Positions 22,301 to 33,910 of a DNA stretch of 64,000 bases are shown one piece after another. The position numbers and the translations under genes were made by a program. A model generated the notes under the pieces. The model was not told where the DNA came from and made no database searches. It was given only the letters and a program-made list of their open reading frames with translations. This DNA comes from Isoetes taiwanensis. Taxonomy: Eukaryota > Streptophyta > Lycopodiopsida > Isoetales > Isoetaceae. The stretch's first letter is position 1. Each line of letters begins with the position of its first letter. The stretch spans positions 28,413,768-28,477,767 of the forward strand of contig JAJEKV010000001.1 in NCBI GenBank assembly GCA_021234155.1, in the 5' to 3' direction.

Positions 22301-23880
22301 TTACGCAATCTCATCTTGAAGCACCTCCTTGCAGACGATGTTTAGGGTGTAGGTCTCTTCATTTCCAGTCAAGTTCCCTTGCTTGCTTGTGTTTTCTACA
22401 TACGTTCTGGTGCCGCTCTCGGATGTGTACCTAGAGAGTGTGACATATAGTTGCTTATGTGAGAAGACTAGCTCACGTGTAAGCGGTTCTCGACGCCGAT
22501 CTAATGATTGCCCTTGTGACTTTGAAATCGTCATTGAAAATGCAACTCTAACAGGGAACTGACATCTTGTGTATGGGATTTGCCTATCTGACAGTGTCAA
22601 CTTATGCTTGGCAAAAATACTTGTTTTCTTTTGTGATTTCCTGTAATTATGCGCGCATATATGGAGTGTGTTAGAGCATTATCAACTTGCAATCTCGTTA
22701 TACATAGTTGGAAATTGTTCTTGTGATATATATGCACCATATATCTTGTCAATGATATCATTTTGAGCGACACAACCCCGTGGAATATGTACTATATTAT
22801 TTGTGAGGCCCTCATCATTCATGGTCTCGCCATTACCTAGATGCAATAGGTACGCTGACCAGATCCTTTCATGTGGTGCTACACACATATTTTGTATGAG
22901 CTTGTGGAAAGTAAATTGTGTCCACAAAGGATTTTCCTTCACACACTTCGAAATTTTCAGTGCTTTGCTTGCTCTCTTTACAACAGGTAGCAATTGCCTA
23001 AATTCACCGGGAGCAACCAGTATGATGCCACCAAATGGCTCCTCGTTTTGCCTTATCTCCTTCAAAACTTTGTCAACTGCTGTAAAAGCATCTGTATGGG
23101 TCATCCCTATTTCATTCCATATTAGAAGTTTTGCTTTGCGTAGTGAGTCTACTTCTTTACTAACAGGTCATAAAGTGGATGCTGATTCTGGATGGAGACT
23201 AAGAGGCAATTTAAAAGTTGAGTGCACGGTTCGAGCACCTTTTAGTAGGAGGCTTGCTATGCCTGTCCAAACTACTGTGACAACTCCTTCTTTCATGGAT
23301 CTGAGTATGCTTATGAGTGCGTTAAAGGAGAAAGTCTTTCTTGTACCACCTGGGCCATCGATGTTGTGGCATTTGTTGCTGCTTGTAGGGTTCTGTACCA
23401 GGTGTATGATGGTGTCTATAATTTGTAGTTGCTCACTATTTAGCTTTTTGTATTGCTATGTTGCTTCAATTAGCTCTTGCTCAATGTCAATTGCCATTGC
23501 ATCATCAAGGAATTCTAAATTAGGATCAGGAGAGTTGGTAGGCCAATAATTTGACAAGACATGATGTTTGCTTCTAAAATCTGGTTGATGTCAGTAAGTG
23601 CTCTATTTTCTGCTACTGTTTGTGGCATTTGTCTTAGGTAATCCTCACACAGGTCTTGCTTGAATTTTTGCCATAGTGTTGGCGGATCATACAGCTCATT
23701 GTGTACACATATGAATGCAAATATCTGTTGGAGCTGCAATGGCATTTGGTAGTTAGCTGCCTCCTCAAGCCCTAGTTCCCATTCATGGTCAACAAGGACC
23801 AGACCAGATTCTTTGGCAGCTTCTTTGAACATTGTGCATTGTTTTCCATTGACATGCAATAAGTCCTCATAACTTGTCAC
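22301..23880 (-). pseudogene. Helitron helicase (PIF1-like), copy A, inactive
   Basis: Minus-strand pieces in order: the pre-helicase block TSYEDLLHVNGKQCTMFKEA (23,880-23,515); Walker A region (23,333-23,356) reading GPGGTRKT, with Arg before the Lys where Gly is expected; Walker B (just above 23,104) reading WNEI instead of W-D-E; motif FGGIILVAPGEFRQLLPVV; HIPRGCVAQNDIIDKIYG (23,104-22,682); and the C-terminal [15 protein letters not shown] and LYVTLSRYTSE (22,600-22,301). This is the 5'-3' helicase module that unwinds DNA during rolling-circle transposition. The changed Walker A and B residues and several stops indicate an inactive protein. The long plus-strand frame at 22,803-23,549 is a shadow of this. 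Confidence 0.85.
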
Positions 23881-23985
23881 CCCTTTTGCATGGAGTAATA
23901 ATAGTCAAAGGTAGAATCTTTCTCCCTCCTGAGGCTTGACATTATACATCTTGGTCACGATCTTTGTTGTATTTTGCCTAGCTAT

Positions 23986-25130
23986 TCACTTCTTGATGTT
24001 TTTGCCTTTCTCTTTTTCATATTTATAATGGAAGGGTATTTCTGCATACGTATACGATCTTGCATGTTCTTTTTCTGCATTGAGTTTAAACCACGCAATC
24101 AACATTGTGCCCTCTTGATGCATGTTGGATAGTCTGGTGTTCTTGTCCTGCCATATACTGCAATCGTTGTTAAAATGGCAAGTGCACTGGAAGACGTATG
24201 ATTGTGTGTGAGTTTGCATGCATCTCGTACTTGTTCAGCCTCCATATTCCTTCAGGCACTGATATGTATCTACTATCCAAGTATGTTTGGACCTCATCTC
24301 AATCTAAGGATCTGTCGTCTGTGGGTATTAGCCCAATACTTGCACAATCATAGCCCTTGTATATTTATACTTGTATATATAATTTATGCTGTTAATTCCT
24401 TGGCAGTTCTCTACATTTATGTGAGCTCTGTACTTTGCAAGCATGTAAGGATTATGAGGAACTATCCAACTATTGTCTACACTAATGTTTGGACATTTAG
24501 AATGGGTGTAACTTTTGCCTGTGTACCTCCTCTTGTATTGTGGATATCCATTCTCATTAAGACTTGTTGCCTTGTTGAAATCCTTTGGATAGGATTTGGT
24601 GCAGTTAGCAATTTCTGAATCTGATAGCACTTACATGGCATATTTAGTCTGCCTTGTCCACATGGCCTATGTATCATGTGGTTCATGCCAAGCTCATGTA
24701 GGTATAGACTGGATGCAGGATCTGGTATTTCGGCACTGATTGTTTGGTCTATTTGTTCAATTGTTTGAATTTTCTCATCGAGTATGAGCAACATGTGGCA
24801 ATGTGGCGAGCCCCTTTTTTGAAATTCAATAGTGTATGTCCATGCCTTAGCTTTTCCAAAGACCTGTTTTTTCAGTTATGTCTTTTAAGAACTCCCGTAG
24901 CTTTAGATAAAAGACCCTAGCGACAAGGTCAAGCCTATCGCTTGCTGTTTGGTGGGGGCATAGGTTCATTTGGATTTCAACCCATCTTGGATTACATGTG
25001 TACGTGTGAATAAGTCAGGTTTACCATGGCATCTGACTACCGTGGTGAAGAAAGAGAATTGCCGGAAGCCTGACTTATATATTCTATTAGCCCTTGGTAC
25101 AATTCCACTCGTCAAAAAGTGGGAGAACTA
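23986..25130 (-). pseudogene. Helitron Rep (HUH nuclease) module, copy A, inactive
   Basis: Minus-strand reading from high coordinates: FRQFSFFTTVVRCHGKPDLF, then CNPRWVEIQ and LDLVARVFYLKLREFLKDIT. After a frameshift come the two-histidine motif SPHCHMLLIL (about 24,812-24,784), IDQTISAEIPDP, MNHMIHRPCGQGRLNMPC, SYPKDFNKAT and NGYPQYKRRYTG. The last part is WQDKNTRLSNMHQEGTMLIA and YAEIPFHYKYEKEK. HUH Reps nick one strand to start rolling-circle transposition. At least three frameshifts break the protein. Together with 22,301-23,880 it makes a RepHel gene. The Helitron ends (5' TC, 3' hairpin plus CTRR) were not located. Confidence 0.85.
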
Positions 25131-26339
25131 GCCAAAATAGGAGGATCGATGACATAGCCAACGAACTTCCCAAAATGGGACGAATTTCGAAGGTAGAAAT
25201 TTTGACACTCTAAGAGAAACCCTTTTAGCATATAATGCATGACGGGTTGAAATTACAGTCTAAAAATAAACACAGATATCAAAAATGACCCCCACCTATA
25301 TGCTTTGACCTGATATTAACAGGAAATTTCTGCAGAAGAAATCGGAAGCTAGTGCCAGTACACAAGTGCCCTCATCAAAGTCGGGTCCATCTTTAATAGC
25401 CAAGTCACCTGAATCTTTGAAGGCCAACTCACCTGAATCTTTGAACGTGAAGTCGCATGAATCTTCAAAAGGCAAGTCTGCTGATTTGGACAAAAACCTA
25501 TTGCCCCGATTCAAAACTAGACTCGAAATGGTTATAAAAATAAAAAATTGCCTCAATCGAAGCTCTGGTTTTTGAGATATGTCCAACTGAAGCTCAGCTA
25601 GATGTCTCCACGACTTTTTGCTTTTAATTTGAATACTTGACTTATCATCTATGGGATATTATCTAAGGCCTTTTATTCAAGCTTGACCCCAACTGATAAT
25701 ATCATGACCATTTCAATGATAGAGCTTCAAACAAATAATCATAAGCTAGGGAAAGGATTTGCACACCTCTTCATAGTCAGATATGAACCTTTGCCCGGTT
25801 TGGATAGCTCTTTATTTCTTCGAGAGCTTCTTATGTAGACTGCATGGTGCTTCCCCATTTTTTTGCTCCCCGGCAATGAAATCCCCAACCCGTGAGGTGG
25901 GAATGTGGCACACCCACACCCGGTTGAGTACCTCCCTCTTGCGGTTCGGGACTCGATGCTCTAACATAATCCGGGGTAGTCGATCGCGGATCAAAATGCC
26001 CTTCCTGCGGGTCTGCTTTGCCAAATGCCCGCTTTTGGTACCGTTGTCACTAAAAATGTTATCGAGCTTGCCCTTTGCAAGGACATGGAATTCAGTTGTT
26101 CCAGGCACTTACCTCCTCAATCTTCTCGTCCAAGTCCATGCCGAGCTCCCCGCCGCCGTCGTCGAATAGAGGTAGGGCAAAACAGAACAGGTGATTCCAT
26201 GGAATGGTATGAACAAATGATCGGGATGAGCATTTTAAAATTTTCATGGGTGGATTCGACGACGCCATGGCCGTCGATCTGGTCCTTTATATGCTGTCTC
26301 GATATTGACACGTGTCGAACATGCAACTGCGTAGCTGGG
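25131..26339. other. noncoding, with a 27-bp / 9-residue tandem repeat at 25,385-25,480
   Basis: A short plus frame (25,366-25,575) contains KSPESLKANSPESLNVKSHESSKGK, i.e. three copies of a 27-bp unit, and is also present at 39,996-40,208. From about 25,780 to 26,330 the DNA is GC-richer and contains many small differences from copy B. No recognised gene. Confidence 0.5.
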
Positions 26340-26820
26340 GTGATTTTGTCTGGCGGAATTCCATCGGGGTGATTCCGCCGGGAGGAATCAGATTGTGGTG
26401 ATTCCGCCGGGCGGAATCACAATGTGGTGATTCTGCCAGGCGGTATCAAGATTTGGTGATTCTGTCACGCGGAATCAGAATATGGTGATTCTGCCAGGCG
26501 GAAGTGGAGATTTCATCGGACGAAATAACAAGTCGGTGATTCCTTCTGGCGGAATTACAAATTGGTGATTCTGTCCGACGGAATTACAAGTTGGTGATTC
26601 TGTCTGGCGGAATTCTTCACGATGTGATTCCGCCTGGCGGGATATCATCCACAATATTCCGTGCCGTGGAATCAGTGACGGGTGATTCCGCGGGGGTGCA
26701 TACTAAAACGTGATTCCATCCGGCAGAATCAAGGCAATGTGATTCCATCGCGTGGAATAATTATGTGGTGATTCCGTCCGGCGGTATTCTACTGTTGTGA
26801 TTCCGTGGGGAAGTATAAAA
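26340..26820. repeat. palindromic minisatellite upstream of the BTB pseudogene (copy A)
   Basis: About 17 units of 28-32 bp, each built on GTGATTC(C/T)G(C/T)C-N-GGCGGAAT. The core GATTCCGCC...GGCGGAATC is a near-perfect inverted repeat, so each unit could be a dimeric protein site or a small hairpin. The array ends at TATAAAA (26,814-26,820). Copy B of the array is at 40,973-41,446. Confidence 0.85.
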
Positions 26821-27449
26821 CGGACAGCCATGATTCAACCTGCAGATGGATGGCTACGATCCATCAGAAAGTACACCTGTCTCTGTGTCAGGTACAGATA
26901 ATGGGGCCTCCGAAACGGATCCCGTTCCCGGATGGTCTGTGATTCCGCGAGAAAGTATTCACCGCAATAGAATCACCAAAACCAGGGTAAAGCTATTTTC
27001 ACCCCCTAGTGGTGTGACATTAAAGTGTTATCTATCTATATTGACTCGTCTTTTTAAAGTTTACGGTTAAACTTAATGTTTCCTGGTTAAGTGAGGCTAG
27101 TGCATGGGCAGATAGAGCGAGCCTTGTGCTTCCTTTATTTCCTCGAAATTAATTAATCCGACATTTACCGGGATGGATAATTTTCCCCAAATAGCCCGCC
27201 CTTCAAAGAATCCGTGATGTGACTTTCCGTTTTTTATTAGATTCGCTCTCCGTCCCTTTTGTCCGGACATGGACGCCGCTCCATTTAATTTTTCCGATAT
27301 AGAGCAACGGTTCAATCCAAAAGGAGCTTGTGAGCGCTTTGCATGGGAGCATTTGAATTGAACGGAATGCTCCAACGCTTTTTTTTGCTTTCGTAGCTTC
27401 CCCGCCCGAGAAAACATTAGTGGGCTTGTTATTTCTATCATTTCCTTGA

Positions 27450-28130
27450 ATGGATACTTCTTCTTCGAAAGAGGATGACATTTTGAAACTGCATCCAAGA
27501 GCTTTGTGGCTTGATTTTACTGAGGAAGACACTTGCGATATGACATTAAGAATCAGCCGACCATAAAATTCATTGCAAGAAATACGTTTTGCTACCCGGA
27601 TGTGGGTTCTTTAGGCGCCTCTGCAGATATGTGGATAAACCGAGACACATGTATATAGATATGGAGGCTTTTCCGGGAGGGATAGAAAATTTTCAAACCA
27701 TATTGAAGTTTTGCTATGGGAACGAAATTGACTTGGTTGCGGATATCGATTTTACGTATCTTAGCCAAGGAGCCACCTTTTGGGCATGAACAGATCGGTC
27801 ATGTTTGATGAAGATAATCTGGCGAGTTATGTGACAAGTTTTGGCAAGATTATATGCTAAGTTCATGGAGATCAGTATTCAAAACGTTGGCTCTTCTTCA
27901 ACAGGCAAGGATGCATCTGTCTATATCTCATATTAATGGTTACATGCAAAAATGCAAGAAAGCGCTATGCATGTTGGTGAAAAGCATCCATTCATGGGAG
28001 TTAGACGATTTCATGAAGAAGTTAGTTTTGCTACCTGAATATCAGCTGGATGTTATAATCTCAGGCTTAAGAACAGTGTGGCATTCATGCCAGCAAAAAG
28101 CACTGATTGATTCTTTTGTTTTAGCAGCTC
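27450..28130 (+). pseudogene. truncated BTB/NPH3 gene, copy A
   Basis: It starts like the intact gene (MDTSSSKEDDILKLHPRALW) and follows its exon 1 up to codon ~227 (DSFVLAA), where the duplication junction cuts it off. Relative to copy B it has frameshifts near 27,558 and 27,779 and a single-base loss near 27,822. Most differences are CAG or CTG in copy B written as CGG, CG or ACG here, so some frameshifts may be consensus errors. The truncation itself is real, because the joined sequence matches 17,809 onwards. The NPH3 C-terminal half and the ubiquitin-like exon are lost. Confidence 0.85.
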
Positions 28131-28305
28131 ACTTCTGTACGTTTTATTTGCAGTACCAATCATTATATTAGGTCCATCGGCGTAGATGTATCTTGTATTC
28201 TGCCTTCTTCTTCTCGTACCCAATATCTTGCTTCGGGTTAAATGGCTTCTCGCTCATCTTGTACTCCTTGGCCCTCTTCTTGGGTGGCTTGGCCCTCTTC
28301 TTGGG

Positions 28306-31300
28306 TTATTTTGCTACATATTCTAAACGAGGTGCACCCTGGACTACCACAATCGTCGGATCTGTCAATCCGACGGCCCAGACTGTATGTTGGAGCCTCT
28401 GGACACCTCTCGTTTCGATTATGCTCAATTATGATTGGGGACGCCTATGATTTTAAGATGTCGAATACGAGTTTGCCTAAGGTTTTGATGGTATATCGAG
28501 CCTCTATACGGTTTCGCTTAAGCTTTTAGAATATGAAATACGGGGATTCGAACCTCTACCAAAATAACTCAATGTCCTAATAAGACTACTTTAACCAATC
28601 TAACCAGTGAGCTAATGTGACTATTTTTTATCTTAAATCTATGTTTTTTTTTATAATAACCCATTGAATTGTTTTAGGGATATGGTCTATGGTTTCAAGA
28701 ATTATATCTATATCAAATCCCCCTGGAACCCCCTGTTATTTTGCTACATATTCTAAACGAGGTGCACCCTGGACTACCACAATCGTCGGATCTGTCAATC
28801 CGACGCCCCCGCATCGCATGTTGGAGCCTCGACACCTCTCGTTTCGATTATGCTCAATTATGATTGGGGACGCCTATGATTTTAAGATGTCGAATACGAG
28901 TTTGCCTAAGGTTTTGATGGTATATCGAGCCTCTATACGGTTTCGCTTAAGCTTTTAGAATATGAAATACGGGGATTCGAACCTCTACCAAAATAACTCA
29001 ATGTCCTAATAAGACTACTTTAACCAATCTAACCAGTGAGCTAATGTGACTATTTTTTATCTTAAATCTATGTTTTTTTTTATAATAACCCATTGAATTG
29101 TTTTAGGGATATGGTCTATGGTTTCAAGAATTATATCTATATCAAATCCCCCTGGAACCCCCTGTTATTTTGCTACATATTCTAAACGAGGTGCACCCTG
29201 GACTACCACAATCGTCGGATCTGTCAAATCCGACGCCCGCATCAGATGTTGGAGCCTCTGACACCTCTCGTTTCGATTATGCTCAATTATGATTAGGGAC
29301 GCCTATGATTTTAAGATGTCGAATACGAGTTTGCCTAAGGTTTTGATGGTATATCGAGCCTCTATACGGTTTAAGCTTAAGCTTTTAGAATATGAAATAC
29401 TGATTTCAACCTCTACCAAAATAACTCAATGTCATAATAAGACTACTTTAACCAATCTAACCAAAGGAGCTAATGTGACTATTTTTATCTTAAATCTATG
29501 TTTTTTTTTTATAATAACCCATTGAATTGTTTTAGGGATATGGTCTATGGTTTCAAGAATTATATCTATATCAAATCCCCCGAACCCCTCGTTATTTTGC
29601 TACATATTCTAAACGAGGTGCACCCGGACTACCACAATCGTCCGGATCTGTCAATCCGACGGCCCGTGATCAGATGTTGGAGCCTCTGGACACCTCTCGC
29701 TTCGATTATGCTCAATTATGATTGGGGACGCCTATGATTTTAAGATGTCGAATCACGAGTTTGCCTAAGGTTTTGATGGTATATCGAGCCTCTATAACGG
29801 TTTCGCTTTAAGCTTTTAGAATATGAAATACGGATTCAACCTCTACCAAAATAACTCAATGTCATAATAAGACTACTTTAACCAATCTAACCAAGTGAGC
29901 TAATGTGACTATTTTTTATCTTAAATCTATGTTTTTTTTTTAATAAACCCATTGAATTGTTTTAGGGATATGGTCTATGGTTTCAAGAATTATATCTATA
30001 TCAAATCCCCCGAACCCCTCGTTATTTTGCTACATATTCTAAACGAGGTGCACCCCGACTACCACAATCGCCGGATCTCGCCAATCCGACGCCCAAAATC
30101 AGTATGTTGGAGCCTCCGACACCTCTCGCTTCGATTATGCTCAATTATGATTGGGGACGCCTATGATTTTAAGATGTCGAATCAATGAGTTTGCCTAAGG
30201 TTTTGATGGTATATCGAGCCTCTATAATGGTTTAAGCTTAAGCTTTTAGAATATGAAATACTGGGGATTCAACCTCTACCAAAATAACTCAATGTCATAA
30301 TAAGACTACTTTAACCAATCTAACCAAAGGAGCTAATGTGACTATTTTTATCTTAAATCTATGTTTTTTTTTATAATAACCCATTGAATTGTTTTAGGGA
30401 TATGGTCTATGGTTTCAAGAATTATATCTATATCAAATCCCCCGAACCCCCAAGTTATTTTGCTACATATTCTAAACGAGGTGCACCCCGGACTACCACA
30501 ATCGTCGGATCTGTCAATCCGACGCCCGCATCAGTATGTTGGAGCCTCCGACACCTCTCGTTTCGATTATGCTCAATTATGATTGGGGACGCCTATGATT
30601 TTAAGATGTCGAATCTGAGTTTGCCTAAGGTTTTGATGGTATATCGAGCCTCTATACGGTTTCGCTTTTAAGCTTTTAGAATATGAAATACTGGGGATTC
30701 AACCTCTACCAAAATAACTCAATGTCATAATAAGACTACTTTAACCAATCTAACCAAAGGAGCTAATGTGACTATTTTTATCTTAAATCTATGTTTTTTT
30801 TATAATAACCCATTGAATTGTTTTAGGGATATGGTCTATGGTTTCAAGAATTATATCTATATCAAATCCCCCGAACCCCCGTTATTTTGCTACATATTCT
30901 AAACGAGGTGCACCCCTCGACTACCACAATCGCCGGATTCATCAATCCGACGCCCGCATCAGTATGTTGGAGCCTCTGGACACCTCTCGCTTCGATTATG
31001 CTCAATTATGATTGGGGACGCCTATGATTTTAAGATGTCGAATACGAGTTTGCCTAAGGTTTTGATGGTATATCGAGCCTCTATACGGTTAAGCTTAAGC
31101 TTTTAGAATATGAAATACGGGGATTCGAACCTCTACCAAAATAACTCAATGTCATAATAAGACTACTTTAACCAATCTAACCAAAGTGAGCTAATGTGAC
31201 TTTTTTTTATCTTAAATCTATGTTTTTTTTTATAATAACCCATTGAATTGTTTTAGGGATATGGTCTATGGTTTCAAGAATTATATCTATATCAAATCCC

Positions 31301-32620
31301 CCGAACCCCCCATTATTTTGCTACATATTCTAAACGAGGTGCACCTCGACTACCACAATCGCCGGATCTGTCAATCCGACGGCCCGATCAGTATGTTGGA
31401 GCCTCTGGACACCTCTCGTTTCGATTATGCTCAATTATGATTGGGGACGCCTATGATTTTAAGATGTCGAATCTGAGTTTGCCTAAGGTTTTGATGGTAT
31501 ATCGAGCCTCTATAATGGTTTAAGCTTAAGCTTTTAGAATATGAAATACTGGGATTCAACCTCTACCAAAATAACTCAATGTCATAATAAGACTACTTTA
31601 ACCAATCTAACCAAAGAGCTAATGTGACTATTTTTTATCTTAAATCTATGTTTTTTTTATAATAACCCATTGAATTGTTTTAGGGATATGGTCTATGGTT
31701 TCAAGAATTATATCTATATCAAATCCCCTCGAACCCCTCGTTATTTTGCTACATATTCTAAACGAGGTGCACCCCGACTACCACAATCGTCGGATCTGTC
31801 AATCCGACGGCCCGGACCGTATGTTGGAGCCTCTGACACCTCTCGCTTCGATTATGCTCAATTATGATTGGGGACGCTATGATTTTAAGATGTCGAATAA
31901 TGAGTTTGCCTAAGGTTTTGATGGTATATCGAGCCTCTATACGGTTTAAGCTTTTAAGCTTTTAGAATATGAAATACTGGGATTCAACCTCTACCAAAAT
32001 AACTCAATGTCATAATAAGACTACTTTAACCAATCTAACCAGTGAGCTAATGTGACTATTTTTTATCTTAAATCTATGTTTTTTTTTATAATAACCCATT
32101 GAATTGTTTTAGGGATATGGTCTATGGTTTCAAGAATTATATCTATATCAAATCCCCCTCGAACCCCTCAAGATTTTGCTACATATTCTAAACGAGGTGC
32201 ACCCCTCGACTACCACAATCGTCGGATCTGGCAACAATCCGACGCCCGCATCAGATGTTGGAGCCTCTGGACACCTCTCGTTTCGATTATGCTCAATTAT
32301 GATTGGGGACGCCTATGATTTTAAGATGTCGAATACGAGTTTGCCTAAGGTTTTGATGGTATATCGAGCCTCTATACGGTTTCGCTTAAGCTTTTAGAAT
32401 ATGAAATACGGGGATTCGAACCTCTACCAAAATAACTCAATGTCCTAATAAGACTACTTTAACCAATCTAACCAGTGAGCTAATGTGACTATTTTTTATC
32501 TTAAATCTATGTTTTTTTTTATAATAACCCATTGAATTGTTTTAGGGATATGGTCTATGGTTTCAAGAATTATATCTATATCAAATCCCCCTGGAACCCC
32601 CTGTTATTTTGCTACATATT
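28306..32620. repeat. satellite array, ten ~430-bp units
   Basis: Units begin TTATTTTGCTACATATTCTA at 28,306, 28,736, 29,165, 29,592, 30,022, 30,455, 30,882, 31,313, 31,741 and about 32,171, plus a 17-bp stub at 32,604. The array sits in copy B of the tandem duplication where copy A has GGGCTACAATGGATATGG, so GCTACA-A/T microhomology marks both insertion edges. Units 1, 2 and 10 are nearly identical. Inner units carry small indels clustered at CTGG, CAG and CG. Repeated short frames are shadows. Just before the array, 28,131-28,305 repeats 17,809-17,984. Confidence 0.92.
28532..28621 (-). ncRNA. tRNA-like / SINE-type Pol III promoter in satellite unit 1
   Basis: On the minus strand TAGCTCACTGGTTAGA is a good A box. 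About 59 nt after its start GGTTCGAATCC is a perfect B box. The 5' GTCACAT and 3' ATTTCAT ends cannot form an acceptor stem, so it is tRNA-derived rather than a tRNA gene. The same block recurs in every unit. The B box is intact in units 1, 2, 7 and 10 and written as GATTCAACC (one base short) in the others. Confidence 0.65.
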
Positions 32621-33393
32621 GGATATGGTGGCCCAGTGTAGGCTCCATCTGTTCTTCAGCTTCCTCCTACTCTTCTTCAGGGTCTTGCTCCCCCTCTTGT
32701 TGGTGCGATTCCTCCTCCTCGGACTCGCCCGCCTCTGGTTCGTCCTCTTGTGGTTCCCTAATAACCATGCTCCCCCTCCGCCTATGTTTGCACCTCTTTG
32801 TTTGCGTCTCTCTTGCCTACGTCTCTTCCTGCTGCTGGGGCTCCTCCTATTGTCGAGGTTGCTCCTGCTGCTTGCTGCTCACCCGTTCTTCTTGGTGTTG
32901 GGGTTGCTCCTACTATCGAAGTTGCTCCTGATGCTTGCTCCTCACCTGCTCTTCCTATTGTTGAGGTTGCTTCTACTGTCGAGGTTGCTCCTGCTGCTTG
33001 CTCCTCACTTGTGGAATCGGAAGCTACGATCTCAATTTCTCCCTAACATTGTGATTATTCCCCTGAAGTGCTAAGCCGTTGTTCCTCCAAGAGTGATTAC
33101 GATTCGTCTGAAGAGCTTGAGTGGCTAAGTTAGCCGTCCCGCCTAGGCAAAGCCGGGACCTCAAGAATTTGTTTGCCATCGTCCGCCGAGTGCTTCAACG
33201 TTCAGGCACAGGCTGGAGCTTCCAACCTTCCTAGCTACTTGTTTGGTCCTCCCAACAACTTAGCTTCCTTGATCGTGGCCTCTTCGAGAGCTCTTGCCTC
33301 TATCAATGGTTGAGTATGTTTATTCGCGGCTCCCTTGGGTCGATCTCGCAGATTGTTCGTTCGGTGCACCCTCTTATGGTAGCTTTGGAGATT
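32621..33393 (-). pseudogene. copy B of the gag-slot upstream frame (without the H3 part)
   Basis: Matches 17,980-18,751 almost base for base. The H3-like domain is not duplicated, because the duplication begins inside that frame at 17,809. Small differences (for example 33,131-33,160 against 18,485-18,515) sit at CAG and CTG. Confidence 0.75.
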
Positions 33394-33910
33394 AGCTTAT
33401 AATTCGTCTTACAAGGATAAAGGAGAGATTTAAGCTACCATTTGGGAACTTCTAAGAAGTAGAGGTGCTTCCATAAATTTAGTGGCTACTTTCCCTATGA
33501 ATAATTTATTATAACTATGGGTTATTAATTAAGGTACTTTCTCTAATCATCTTAACTGTTTCTTGAAATTTCCCTATTTCTTTTGGGCCAAGTATTGGTC
33601 ATTTCGCGCCATTTTCTTTCAAGCTTTCTTTTGAGCGATTTTTTGTTCAATTTTCGCTTGAAGGGTGCGGTTCATGAACAACGTGAGCTCAATTTACGAG
33701 AAGGTTTCTTTGATTATATTGTTTCTACCACTTAGACTATAACTTAATCCAATATGACCCTGCTAATGGGAGAAAAAAAAAATCTCCCACATTGCGCTGT
33801 TCAAGACTGAAATTCTCATTCCATTCTTTAACTAGGCCAGTTAATCTACCTATTCAGGGATATAGTCAGTGCTAGCTCTTGGTCAACCAAGAACATTGCT
33901 CTGATATCAT

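Noticed and set aside
22803-23549. 248-codon plus-strand frame (and 37,425-38,171)
   Set aside because: Exact shadow of the Helitron helicase, whose conserved motifs lie on the minus strand.
26340-26820. CRISPR-like array (palindromic repeats with spacers)
   Set aside because: Units vary throughout, there are no unique spacers of fixed length or cas genes, and the window is a plant nuclear genome.
28532-28621. Functional tRNA gene in the satellite units
   Set aside because: A and B boxes are good, but the ends do not pair into an acceptor stem and the anticodon arm is poor.
29498-32397. Repeated 65-95 codon frames starting MNCFRDMVYGFKNYIYIKSP
   Set aside because: They are the same noncoding satellite unit read ten times, with frames changing by small indels.
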